Positions 17,256-26,110 of a stretch of DNA of 64,000 nucleotides are shown in pieces. The notes below the pieces were generated by a model. It did no database searches. It was not told where the DNA came from and saw only the letters and a program-made list of their open reading frames with translations. Origin of the DNA: Cupriavidus cauae (GTDB lineage: Bacteria; Pseudomonadota; Gammaproteobacteria; Burkholderiales; Burkholderiaceae); the NCBI RefSeq assembly GCF_008632125.1, contig NZ_VWRN01000019.1:1-64000 (forward strand). Reading direction: 5' to 3'. Numbering within the stretch: position 1 is the stretch's first letter; every line of letters starts with the position of its first letter. The position numbers and the translations under genes are program-made.

Positions 17256-20200
17256 GCAGACTCCTCGCGTCGTGGCTTGACGTGCCACAGGGCGAACGGC
17301 AGCGCGTGCGGATCGAGCCGGATGCGCTGATGCTTGCCCTGCCACTGGAAGCGGTGGCCGTGCATCAGATCCTCGGCGGCCAGCGCGCCGTGATCGGGCA
17401 GGCCCCATTCCCACAGCGGCAGTTCGATATCGGCCTCGCGCACCGTGCGCGGGTCCAGGTTGATCGCCACCAGCAGCACGTCGTCGCCGAAGGCCGCGTC
17501 CGCATCGTGCGAAGTGGGGACGTAACGCGCGAAGTACAGCACCGCATCGTCGCTCGCATGCAGGAAGCGCAGGCCCAGGTGGTTCTGCAGCGCCGGATGG
17601 CTGGCGCGGATCTGGTTCAGCCGCGTGATCTCGGCAACGATATTGCCGGGCCGGTTCCAGTCCCAGGCGCGCAGCTGGTACTTCTCCGAATCGAGATACT
17701 CCTCCTTGGTCACGCCGTTGACCACCAGCGGCGTGCCCTCGCACAGCTCGAAGCCGTTGTACATGCCCCAGAGCCCGGACAGCAGCGTTGCCAGCGCGGC
17801 GCGGATCAGGAAGCCCGGCCGTCCCGAGTCGTGCAGGAAGTAGGGATTGATGTCCGGCGTGTTGACGAAGAAGTGGGGGCGGAAGTATTCGCGCAGCGGC
17901 GTGCGCGTCAGCTCCGTCATGTACTCGATCAGCTCGCGCTTGTGGTTGCGCCAGGTGAAGTAGGTGTACGACTGGCTGAAGCCCAGCTTGGCCAGCCGCG
18001 CCATCATCTTGGGCCGCGTGAAGGCCTCGGCCAGGAAGATGGTGTCGGGATGGCGCTCGCGCACGTTGGCGATCATCCATTCCCAGAACGGCAGCGGCTT
18101 GGTGTGCGGGTTGTCGACGCGGAAGATGCGCACGCCCTCGTTGACCCAGAACATCACGACGTCGCGCAGCGCGATCCACAGCGCGGGCGCGGCGCCGCCC
18201 TTGGCGTAGAAGTCGACGTTGACGATGTCCTCGTACTTCTTCGGCGGATTTTCCGCATAGCGCAGCGAGCCGTCGGGCCGGTGCGCGAACCATTCGGGAT
18301 GCTCGCGCAGCCAGGGATGGTCGGGCGAACACTGGATCGCGAAATCGAGCGCCAGCTCCAGCCCCGCCGCGGCGCTGGCCGCGCGCAGCCGGCGGAAATC
18401 CTCGATGGTGCCCAGCTGCGGGTGGATCGCGTCGTGGCCGCCCTCGGCCGAGCCGATCGCATACGGGCTGCCCGGATCGTCGGGCGCGGCGCGCAGGCTG
18501 TTGTTGCGGCCCTTGCGGTTGGCACGGCCGATCGGATGGATCGGCGGGAAATACAGCACGTCGAAGCCCATCGCGCGGATCGCCGGCAGCCGTTCGATCA
18601 CGTCGTCGAAGGTGCCGTGGCGCTCGGCGTCGCCGCTCTGCGAGCGCGGAAACAGTTCGTACCAGCTGGCAAAGCGCGCCGCCAGCCGGTCGGCCTCGAC
18701 CGGCATCGCGACGGGGTGGCGCGTGGAGAAGTGGCGCGGATCGGCCGCCTGCATCAGCGTGCGGGTGTGCGGCGACAGCAGGATCTCGAGCCGGCGCAGG
18801 TCGTCCTTCGCCGCGGCCTCGAGCTCGGCTACCACCTCTCGCAGCGCGCGCGATGCCTCGCGCTCGCCGGTCCGCCCGTGCCGCAGCGTATTGGCGACCA
18901 GGCGCGCGCCTTCCTCGATTTCCAGCGTCACGTCGACGCCGGCCTGCTTCTTCTTGGTGACCTCGTCGCACCAGGTGGCGAAGGCATCGTGCCACGCCTC
19001 CACGGTGAATTCGTGCCGGCCCAGCGCGGTCAGCGCGAAGCTGCCGACCCAGCGGTCGTTGACGGTCGGCACCATCGGCGCCTCGTGCCAGCTTTCCTCG
19101 CCGGGACCGCGCCACAGCACCACGGCGGCGAGCTTGTCGTGGCCGTCCATCCAGATATCGGCGCTGACTTCCACCCGCTCGCCGGTTACGCGGCGCACCG
19201 CGAAGCGGCCGTTGTCGCAGGCCGGCGCGACGTTCTCGATGGCGATGCGCGGCGCCTGCACGGCCGCGGCGACGCTGCGTTCGAGCGCGGCGCGCACCGA
19301 GGCGCCGAAGCGCTTGCCCTCGCGCCGGGCCGGCTCGGCCAGCGCCGCCGACGGGGCGGCATGGAACAACTGCACGCCTGCCGGGGCCAGCGTGATGTTG
19401 TCCAGCGCATCGAGCAGCGTGCCGGGCTCGACGCCACCGCCAGGTCCGCCATCGGCCGCCAGCAGGGTGCCCGCACCATGCGGCAGCGCGCTGAGGATGC
19501 GGTCGGCGCCGAGGCTGGCCGGCTGCTGCAAATCGGGATTGATGACGATGGCCAGTGGCAGCGGCGCGCCGGCGGCGGGCATCGGCAGCCGCGCCAGCGC
19601 GACCAGCGCGCCATCGGCGCCGCTCAGCTGGCGCACCGCCAGCGCCGGGGCCGGACCGCGCGCGGCGATCCAGGCGTTGGCATGGATCAGCTCGTGCGAC
19701 AGGTCGTAGCTGAGTTCAGGATCCGCGTCGCCATCGCGGCCGCCGTGCCGGTCGCGGGATTGGTCGGCGGCTTGGCCGCGGCCTTGATCGCGGGCCTGAT
19801 CGCGAGGCGGGTCGTCGTCGCAGTCGCCGCCGCCGCATTCGAAGCCGGCGGGCACCAGGATGCCGTCGCCAAGCGCTGCCGCGGTCCACAGCGCGCGCCG
19901 CGCCGCCAGCGCGTCGAGGCCGCGGGCCTGCATCGCGGGCGCGGCCAGCACCGCGCCGAAGGGACGCAGCCGGGCGATTTCCTCGGCCAGCCAGGGGCTG
20001 CGGTAGTCCCACCACGGCAGCGAGCAGAAGGCGCCGTCAAAGCCTGCACCGGAGCCGCCGCCGGCCAGATCGGCCAGTTGCGCCGGGCTGGTACCGGGCG
20101 TCCAGGCCAGCATCAGCGGCGGACGGCGCGCCTCGCCGTGCTTGCCGCATGCGCCCGCACCCTTCAAAGCCGCGATCAGCCTGCCCCAGTGCCGCCCCGC

Positions 20201-20623
20201 CACGCGGGCCGGTGCGCGGCACACATAACCGGCGATATCGAGCTCGGCCAGCCCCTGCAGCCGTTCGGTCCACCAGGACACCAGCGCCGCGGCAACGCCT
20301 TCGTCGTGCCAGCGCAGGCGGGCCCCGGGCAGATGGTTGTCGGTGTCGCGGGGATCGGGCATCGCGCCGTCGTGCCGCCAGCCCGGATCGATCGGCGCCG
20401 CGCCGTCGGGATAGCGGTCCAGCGCCAGCTCCAGCAGGCAGCCCAGCCCTTGGGCCCGGCAGTGGGCGGCCATCGCGGCCAGCGTCTCGGGCGGGGTATG
20501 CAGCGGAGAGGCGCCTGCCAGCAGCACATGATCGAAGCCGAGCGCCTTGGCCCGGGCCAGGGCCCCGAGGGTGCCGTCATTGGCCTGGTGGACAAAGTTC
20601 GGATCGATCTGGCAGATGCGCAC
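17252..20623 (-). CDS. glgE: Maltosyltransferase GlgE with an extra N-terminal domain
   Basis: GH13_3 enzyme that extends alpha-1,4-glucan using maltose-1-phosphate. The GlgE core starts near residue 455 (RIAIENVAP) and has the family residues: nucleophile Asp837 ([10 protein letters not shown]), acid Glu866 (FLAEAFTRP) and Asp924 (NTPDINPY). In front lies an extra ~450 residues resembling a degenerate amylase barrel ([36 protein letters not shown]); this makes it ~1123 residues against ~660-700 for actinobacterial GlgE. A low-complexity Asp/Arg/Gln/Gly insert (19740-19850) breaks that domain. The start chosen is a GTG at 20623, just before RICQIDPNF; it has no strong Shine-Dalgarno, so an upstream start is possible. 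Confidence 0.92.
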
Positions 20624-20796
20624 GGATGGGCTCGTCGAAAGAGGACAGTCCGGGCACTGATGCGAAGCGCGTGCCAATATACCGCCGCGTCGGACAAGCA
20701 CCGACGCGCCCGCGGAGCCTGCCTTGCCCCGCAAGGCACGGCGCGCGATTGCGGCAGGAACGCCGCTTGCCGAAATGACAAGCACCGAAATGTGGC

Positions 20797-20811
20797 CTGT
20801 AAAAACTACAG
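20797..20811. promoter_or_regulatory. Small palindrome CTGTA-N5-TACAG upstream of glgE
   Basis: The 234-bp gap 20624-20857 between the phosphatase gene and glgE contains CTGTA-AAAAC-TACAG. On the minus strand the loop is a short T-rich run. It could be a weak terminator of the upstream operon or part of a glgE promoter. I saw nothing else clear in this gap. Confidence 0.25.
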
Positions 20812-20857
20812 TGCCGCGCTGGCAGAAAGTATCCGAAGCGGTGCCGCGCGATCCGGC

Positions 20858-22180
20858 TCAGGCGGCCGGCCGTCCCGCGCCGGGATTGCGAGCACTGCGC
20901 CGCCGGCGGGTAGTACCGGCCGGGCGCCGTGCGGCCGCAACGGGGCGGCTGCCGTCTCCATCCGCGGCGGGCCGGCTTTCGTCTTGTTCTCCGTCTCGAT
21001 CGGCGGCGGCCAAGGCCGGCGCGGCGCGCGTGGCGGCGGCGGCCGGCAGCGCGGTGCGGGAAGGCGCGGGCGTGGCGCATTCCGCGCTGCGGCGGCACAC
21101 CAGCACGCAGCCATGGCCGGGCTGACGGCAGTAATCGCGATGCAGCACGGCGGCCACGATGGCCGGATGGCAGTCCAGCAGGCCCGGATAGGTCTCCAGC
21201 GCCCACGGCCACGACAGGCCGTCGTCATGCAGCACCAGCAGCGCATGCGGCGGCCAGCCGGCCTGGGCCTGCGCCAGCGGTCCGCGCACCATCGCGCCGC
21301 CGTCGACGAGGGCCCCCCTGTGGCGCAGCAACGGCTGTACCGAGACCGTGGTGGCGCCATCGGCCGCATCGGCTCCAGGGGTGCCGGGTTCCACCACGCA
21401 GGCGCAGAAGCGGCCTGCGCCCGCTACGCGCACGTGGCCCGCATGCGCTTCGATCTGGGCGGCCGCCAGCGCCATGTCGCCGCCCCCGGGCAGCGTGGCG
21501 CGGACGCGGTCGATCTGCTGCATCTGCGCGCCGAAGCCCTGCAGCGCGGCGACCCGGCGCGCCGCTTCGGCGCCGCGTCCCAGGCCCAGCACCACGGTCG
21601 ACAGCCCTCGTGCCGAATGGATGTTGAGTCCGCCCGGCGCGGCATCGCCGTCGGCCGGCGCCCACACCACGCCCACCGCCACGGCCGGCAGAGACACCGG
21701 GCCGGGGCGATCGGCCGGGGACAGCGTCATGCGAATCACCGAGCCGGCGGGGCTGTCGTAGCGGTCCAGCGCGGTCACCAGTTCATACAGCTCGGCCAGC
21801 CTGCCGGCCACGCGGGTGCGTCCGTGACTGCCATCCCCGCCGCGCAGGGCATCGGGCCGATCGGACCCATCGGGCGTATCGGACGCATCGGACGCATCGG
21901 AGGTATCGGACACATCGGACGCTCTGGCGGAACGAGGCAGGTCGACGGCCAGGATCTCGACCTGCGGCGCGGCGGCCCCCGTTACCTCCTCCTGCAGCGG
22001 CCGCAGATGCAGCACGCCGCCGCCGGCGTGATCCAGCATGCCGGTGGCCGCCGCGACCGCCGCGCGGCCGAGCCGCTCGGTGGCGATTTCGCCGAAGCCG
22101 CAGCGCACCGCCAGTTCGGTGGCCGCGTCATGCGCGTTCGCGAGATCGCCGGTCGCGTTGATGGCGATACGAGTCTGCAT
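20858..22180 (-). CDS. ATP-binding SpoIIE-type phosphatase (RsbT/RsbX-like fusion)
   Basis: A 440-residue cytoplasmic protein in two parts. Residues ~1-75 look like an RsbT/anti-sigma ATPase fold that has lost its sharpest motifs. Residues ~150-370 look like a PP2C/SpoIIE phosphatase of RsbX type (LSTVVLGLGRGAEAARR, LVLHDDGLSWPW, then a closing segment ending GCVLVCRR). Such fusions normally sit in partner-switching modules that control stress sigma factors, though no STAS anti-anti-sigma partner is seen next door. Between the domains there is a Ser-Asp tandem tract, and the last ~65 residues are Arg/Ala/Pro-rich. It starts 18 bp after the PfpI gene, so the two are probably one operon. Function inferred from fold only. 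Confidence 0.65.
   Translation of the reverse strand: MQTRIAINATGDLANAHDAATELAVRCGFGEIATERLGRAAVAAATGMLDHAGGGVLHLRPLQEEVTGAAAPQVEILAVDLPRSARASDVSDTSDASDASDTPDGSDRPDALRGGDGSHGRTRVAGRLAELYELVTALDRYDSPAGSVIRMTLSPADRPGPVSLPAVAVGVVWAPADGDAAPGGLNIHSARGLSTVVLGLGRGAEAARRVAALQGFGAQMQQIDRVRATLPGGGDMALAAAQIEAHAGHVRVAGAGRFCACVVEPGTPGADAADGATTVSVQPLLRHRGALVDGGAMVRGPLAQAQAGWPPHALLVLHDDGLSWPWALETYPGLLDCHPAIVAAVLHRDYCRQPGHGCVLVCRRSAECATPAPSRTALPAAAATRAAPALAAADRDGEQDESRPAADGDGSRPVAAARRPAGTTRRRRSARNPGAGRPAA
21849..21920. repeat. 9-bp tandem array inside the phosphatase gene
   Basis: Eight units close to ATCGGACGC follow one another in frame. They encode a run of Ser-Asp-(Ala/Thr/Gly/Pro) tripeptides between the two domains of the RsbT/RsbX-like protein. 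Because the unit is nine bases, gain or loss changes linker length without a frameshift. Confidence 0.85.
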
Positions 22181-22198
22181 GGCCGTGTGCCGGGGCGA

Positions 22199-22810
22199 TC
22201 AGGCCTGGCCGGCGCGGGCTTCGCTGCCCTGCGCGGTGCGTTTGCCCAGCTCGGCGAACAGCGCGACGATCTCCTGGTTGAACGCGGGGATATCGTCCGG
22301 CTTGCGGCTGCTGACCCAGTTGCCGTCGCGCACGACCTCGCGGTCCACCCATTCGCCGCCCGCGTTGCGGATATCGTCGGCCAGCGAGGGCCAGCTGGTC
22401 AGCGTGCGGCCCTTGACCAGCCCCGCGGATACCAGCAGCCACGGGCCATGGCAGATCACCGCGATCGGCTTGCCGTCGTCCTGCATCTTCTTGACGAAGC
22501 GCTGCGCGGCGGGGTCCATGCGCAGCGCATCGGCGTTCATGGTGCCGCCGGGCAGCACCACGCCGTCGAAGTCGTCGGGATGGGCGTCGGCCAGCGTCGC
22601 CTGCACGCCGAAACGGTCGGCCTTCTTGTCGTGCTGGGCGCCCTGCACCTCGCCATCGTGCGGGGCAACGATCACGGTTTCGGCGCCGGCCTGCTGCAAG
22701 GCCTGGCGCGGGCCGGTCAGTTCGACCTGCTCGAACAGGTCGGTGACGAGGAAGGCGATGCGCTTGCCCGTCAGGGGATGATTGGCGTCGGGGGACGTAT
22801 TGCGGTTCAT
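22199..22810 (-). CDS. DJ-1/PfpI family protein
   Basis: A 203-residue class I glutamine amidotransferase-like protein of the PfpI/YhbO group; known members are deglycases or proteases/chaperones induced by stress. The nucleophile elbow AVICHGPW gives Cys120-His121, and the upstream acidic residue (FEQVELTGP) is present. The ATG at 22810 (MNRNTS) has GAGGA eight nt upstream; the frame stays open further but shows no family similarity. It leads a minus-strand pair with the RsbT/RsbX-like gene (18-bp gap) and diverges from the repair cassette. Confidence 0.9.
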   Translation of the reverse strand: MNRNTSPDANHPLTGKRIAFLVTDLFEQVELTGPRQALQQAGAETVIVAPHDGEVQGAQHDKKADRFGVQATLADAHPDDFDGVVLPGGTMNADALRMDPAAQRFVKKMQDDGKPIAVICHGPWLLVSAGLVKGRTLTSWPSLADDIRNAGGEWVDREVVRDGNWVSSRKPDDIPAFNQEIVALFAELGKRTAQGSEARAGQA

Positions 22811-22893
22811 CTTGCGGTCCTCGTTGCACAGGGAAGTTGCTACGTCGATGCGTCGATGCGAACGCGTCGATACGGAAGCGGACCGGCACGACC

Positions 22894-22900
22894 TTGTAGC
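22894..22900 (-). promoter_or_regulatory. Possible -10 element (GCTACAA) upstream of the PfpI gene
   Basis: On the minus strand AAAAGCTACAAGG lies about 80 bp before the PfpI start. It resembles the CTACAA core of the paired boxes near glgP and the -10 of sigma-S promoters. The divergent gap 22811-23135 also holds the leader of the exonuclease gene, for which I see no convincing promoter. Confidence 0.3.
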
Positions 22901-23135
22901 TTTTGCGGCAGGCGGTAAAAAAAGCGCTCGCCGCCACGCCGCGGGTCTTGCGGGAAGGCGGCGTCCGTGTCCACTTCGGTCCATAGCGGCAAGAAGCGTG
23001 CCCCCGCAATTTGGCGCCGCGCCGCGTCGGCCTAAGCCCGATGGGCCGGCGGCGGCCGCTGGCATACCATCGTTGTATCGATGTGCCTGCCGATGGACCC
23101 ATCGGCCACGCCATCGCAGCCGGAGTCCGCCTTCC

Positions 23136-24308
23136 ATGGACCTTGTCGTAGCGCGGCCCGAGGGCCTGTACTGCCCGCCGGGCGACTTCCATATCGACCC
23201 GTGGCGCCCCGTCGCGCGGGCCGTCATCACGCACGCCCATTCCGACCATGCGCGCGCCGGCAGCGGCCGCTATCTGTGCGCGGCGCCGGGGCGCGGCGTG
23301 CTGCTGTCGCGCCTGCCCGATATCCATCTGGACAGCCTCGACTATGGCGAGGCCGTGGTGCACAACGGCGTTCGCATCAGCCTGCATCCGGCCGGACACG
23401 TGCTGGGCTCGGCCCAGGTCCGGCTCGAATACGGCGGCCAGGTGTGGGTCGCATCGGGCGACTACAAGCTCGCGCACGACGGCACCTGCGCACCGTTCGA
23501 GCCGGTTCGCTGCGATACCTTCATCACCGAGAGCACGTTCGGCCTGCCGATCTATCGCTGGCAGTCGCAGGCCGAGCTGATGACGCAGATCCTGTCGTGG
23601 TGGCGCGCCAATGCCGAACAGGGGCGGGCCAGCGTGCTGTACTGCTACGCCTTCGGCAAGGCGCAGCGCATCCTGCATGGGCTGATGACGCAGGCCGGCG
23701 AAGCGGGGCTGCCGGGGCCGATCGTCGAGCATGGCGCGATGACGGCGCTGAACCGGGCCTATGCGGCGGCCGGCGTGGCGTTGCCGGCGACGGTGCATGC
23801 CTCCGAGTTGCCGCCGCGCAGTCCGTTGCTGCGCCAGGCGCTGGTGATCGCGCCGCCGTCGGCGCAGCGCTCGCCGTGGCTGCGCCGCTTCGGCGATGCC
23901 TCGCAGGCCTTCGCCAGCGGATGGATGCGCATTCGCGGCACGCGCCGGCGGCGCGGCGTCGATCGCGGTTTCGTGATCTCCGATCATGCCGACTGGCCCG
24001 GCCTGCATGCGGCGATCGAGGCGACCGGGGCCGAGCGCGTGTTCGTCACCCATGGCTATGTGCACGCGATGGTGCGCTATCTGTGCGAGCGCGGGCTGCA
24101 GGCGCAGGGCTTCGAGACGCAGTACGGCGACGAGGAAGACCACGACCGCGACGAGCCGGACAGCGAGGCCTTGGCAGAGGCGGATGCGCAGGCCGACGCC
24201 AAGACCGACGCCGCTGCCTCGGCCCCCGCCGCGGCCGCGGCTGGGCCGACCGATGACAAGGCCGGCCCGGCCATCCCCTCCGCCATCGACCCGCGGGACG
24301 CATCATGA
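23136..24308 (+). CDS. Ligase-associated DNA exonuclease (metallo-beta-lactamase fold)
   Basis: A 390-residue beta-CASP-like nuclease that typically accompanies the bacterial ligase/Lhr repair cassette. The metal motif THAHSDHA puts His33, His35, Asp37 and His38 in place, followed by HPAGHVLGSAQ and SGDYK. The beta-CASP region ends with VISDHADW and VFVTHGY. Family similarity ends near residue 335. The remaining ~55 residues are a low-complexity Asp/Ala/Glu tail. It is first of four genes; its TGA overlaps the ligase ATG (ATGA). Start at ATG 23136. Confidence 0.92.
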   Translation: MDLVVARPEGLYCPPGDFHIDPWRPVARAVITHAHSDHARAGSGRYLCAAPGRGVLLSRLPDIHLDSLDYGEAVVHNGVRISLHPAGHVLGSAQVRLEYGGQVWVASGDYKLAHDGTCAPFEPVRCDTFITESTFGLPIYRWQSQAELMTQILSWWRANAEQGRASVLYCYAFGKAQRILHGLMTQAGEAGLPGPIVEHGAMTALNRAYAAAGVALPATVHASELPPRSPLLRQALVIAPPSAQRSPWLRRFGDASQAFASGWMRIRGTRRRRGVDRGFVISDHADWPGLHAAIEATGAERVFVTHGYVHAMVRYLCERGLQAQGFETQYGDEEDHDRDEPDSEALAEADAQADAKTDAAASAPAAAAAGPTDDKAGPAIPSAIDPRDAS

Positions 24309-26110
24309 AGGCCTTCGCCGAGCTGTACGCCGCGCTCGACGCCACCACCTCGAACAACGCGAAGCTAGCGGCGCTGCGCGCCTACCTGCAGGCCGCGCCG
24401 CCGGCCGATGCCGCCTGGGCGGTCTATTTCCTCGCTGGCGGCAAGCCGCGCCAGATGGTGCCGGTGGCGATGCTGCGCACGCTGGCCGAGCAGGCGGCGC
24501 GGCTGCCGACCTGGCTGTTCGAGGAGAGCTACCAGGCCGTCGGCGACCTGGCCGAGACCATCGCCTTGCTGCTGCCCGAGTCCGAGCATGCCGACGACGC
24601 GGGCCTGGCGGAGTGGGTCGAACAGCGGCTGCTGCCATTGCGTGGCCTGCCGCCCGACGTCCTGCTGCCCAGGCTCGATGCACTATGGCGGCCGCTCGAC
24701 GCGCAGGCGCGGCTGGTGCTGTTCAAGCTGATCACCGGCGCCTTCCGCGTCGGCGTTTCGCGGCTGCTGGTCACCCGCGCGCTCGGCGAGGTGGCCGGCA
24801 TCGATCCGAAGCGCGTGGCCGAACGGATGGTCGGCTATACCGATATCTCGGCGCGGCCCGATGCCGAGCACTATCTGGCGCTGATCGCCCCCGACGGTGG
24901 CGGCGAGCACGGCGAGCACGGCGAGGGCGCCGGCGATGGGACCAACGTCCCGCGCAGCCGAGGCGGGCAGCCGTATCCGTTCTTTCTGGCCCATCCGCTG
25001 CAGGCGCCGCTGGAACAGTTCGACGCGGTGCTGGGTCCGGTCTCGCAATGGCAGGTCGAATGGAAGTGGGACGGCATCCGCGCACAGATCGTGCGGCGCG
25101 ATGGCCAGACCTGGATCTGGTCGCGCGGCGAGGACCTGATCACCGAGCGCTTCCCCGAACTGGCCGAGGCCGCCGCGCCGTTGCCGGACGGCACCGTGAT
25201 CGACGGCGAGATCGTGGTCTGGCGCGACGAGCGGGTGCAGCCGTTCGCCTTGCTGCAGCAGCGCATCGGCCGCAAGAACCTGGGCGCGAAGCTGCTGCGC
25301 GACGCACCGGCGGTGCTGCTCGCCTACGACCTGCTCGAATGGCAGGGCGAGGACTGGCGCCGGCGGGCGCAGGGCGAGCGCCGTATCGCGCTCGAGAGCG
25401 TGCTCGCCGTGCATCGGCATCCGGCGCTGCGGGCGAGTCCCCTGGTGCAGGCGGACGACTGGCCAGGGTACGCGGTGCTGCGCGAATCGTCGCGCGAGCT
25501 CGGCGTCGAGGGCTTCATGCTGAAGGCGCTCGATGCCGCCTACGGCGCGGGCCGGACCAAGGATGTCGGCGTCTGGTGGAAATGGAAGATCGATCCGTAC
25601 GCGGTCGATGCGGTGCTGATCTACGCGCAGCGCGGCCACGGCCGTCGCGCCAGCCTGTACACCGACTTCACCTTCGCGGTATGGAGCGCGCCCCCGGGCA
25701 CCGAGGGCCGGGTGCTGGTGCCGTTCGCCAAGGCCTACTCGGGCCTGACCGACCAGGAGATGCGGCAGGTCGATGCGATCGTGCGGCGGACCACCATCGA
25801 GACCTTCGGGCCGGTGCGCAGCGTCGAGCCGACCCAGGTGTTCGAGCTCGGCTTCGAGGGCATCGCCCGCAGCAGCCGCCACAAGAGCGGCATCGCGGTG
25901 CGCTTTCCGCGCATGCTGCGCTGGCGTACCGACAAGACGATCGAGGAGGCCGACACGCTGCAGACGCTGCAGGGCATGCTGCCCTCCGCAGAGCGCGGCG
26001 AACGCGCCGAACGCGCCGAACGTGCCGAGCGTGATGAACGCGATCAGCGAGATCAGCGCAATCAGCGCGACGACCGCGGCAAACGCGGCAAGCGCGGGGA
26101 GGCCGCATGA
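24305..26110 (+). CDS. ATP-dependent DNA ligase (Lhr-associated type)
   Basis: Seals nicks using ATP. A DNA-binding domain (residues ~1-190) is followed by an adenylation domain with motif I EWKWDGIR (adenylated Lys254), motif [11 protein letters not shown] and motif [10 protein letters not shown]. Motif V KWKID and an OB domain follow. Unlike LigD there is no polymerase or nuclease module. A Gly/Glu/His insert lies near residues 197-215. After residue ~560 comes a highly charged tail built on Glu-Arg-Ala and Asp-Gln-Arg triplets. Stop and start overlap with exonuclease and helicase genes on both sides, so the cassette is translationally coupled. Confidence 0.93.
   Translation: MKAFAELYAALDATTSNNAKLAALRAYLQAAPPADAAWAVYFLAGGKPRQMVPVAMLRTLAEQAARLPTWLFEESYQAVGDLAETIALLLPESEHADDAGLAEWVEQRLLPLRGLPPDVLLPRLDALWRPLDAQARLVLFKLITGAFRVGVSRLLVTRALGEVAGIDPKRVAERMVGYTDISARPDAEHYLALIAPDGGGEHGEHGEGAGDGTNVPRSRGGQPYPFFLAHPLQAPLEQFDAVLGPVSQWQVEWKWDGIRAQIVRRDGQTWIWSRGEDLITERFPELAEAAAPLPDGTVIDGEIVVWRDERVQPFALLQQRIGRKNLGAKLLRDAPAVLLAYDLLEWQGEDWRRRAQGERRIALESVLAVHRHPALRASPLVQADDWPGYAVLRESSRELGVEGFMLKALDAAYGAGRTKDVGVWWKWKIDPYAVDAVLIYAQRGHGRRASLYTDFTFAVWSAPPGTEGRVLVPFAKAYSGLTDQEMRQVDAIVRRTTIETFGPVRSVEPTQVFELGFEGIARSSRHKSGIAVRFPRMLRWRTDKTIEEADTLQTLQGMLPSAERGERAERAERAERDERDQRDQRNQRDDRGKRGKRGEAA
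25987..26094. repeat. 9-bp tandem array encoding the ligase tail
   Basis: Degenerate nine-base units of the type GAACGCGCC, then GATCAGCG-like units, encode (Glu-Arg-Ala)n followed by (Asp-Gln-Arg)n and Gly-Lys-Arg at the ligase C-terminus. The array ends just before the ligase stop and the helicase start. Confidence 0.75.

Noticed and set aside
17256..19115. Upstream extension of the TreS-maltokinase frame by 620 codons
   Set aside because: The extension is a frame-shifted reading of glgE. The ATG at 17255 has a good Shine-Dalgarno and begins the family's normal N-terminus.
17282..22918. A plus-strand open frame of 1878 codons opposite glgE and its neighbours
   Set aside because: It is antisense to well-recognised genes, has no family-like motifs and very odd Arg/Gln/His composition. 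Long antisense frames are expected at this GC content.
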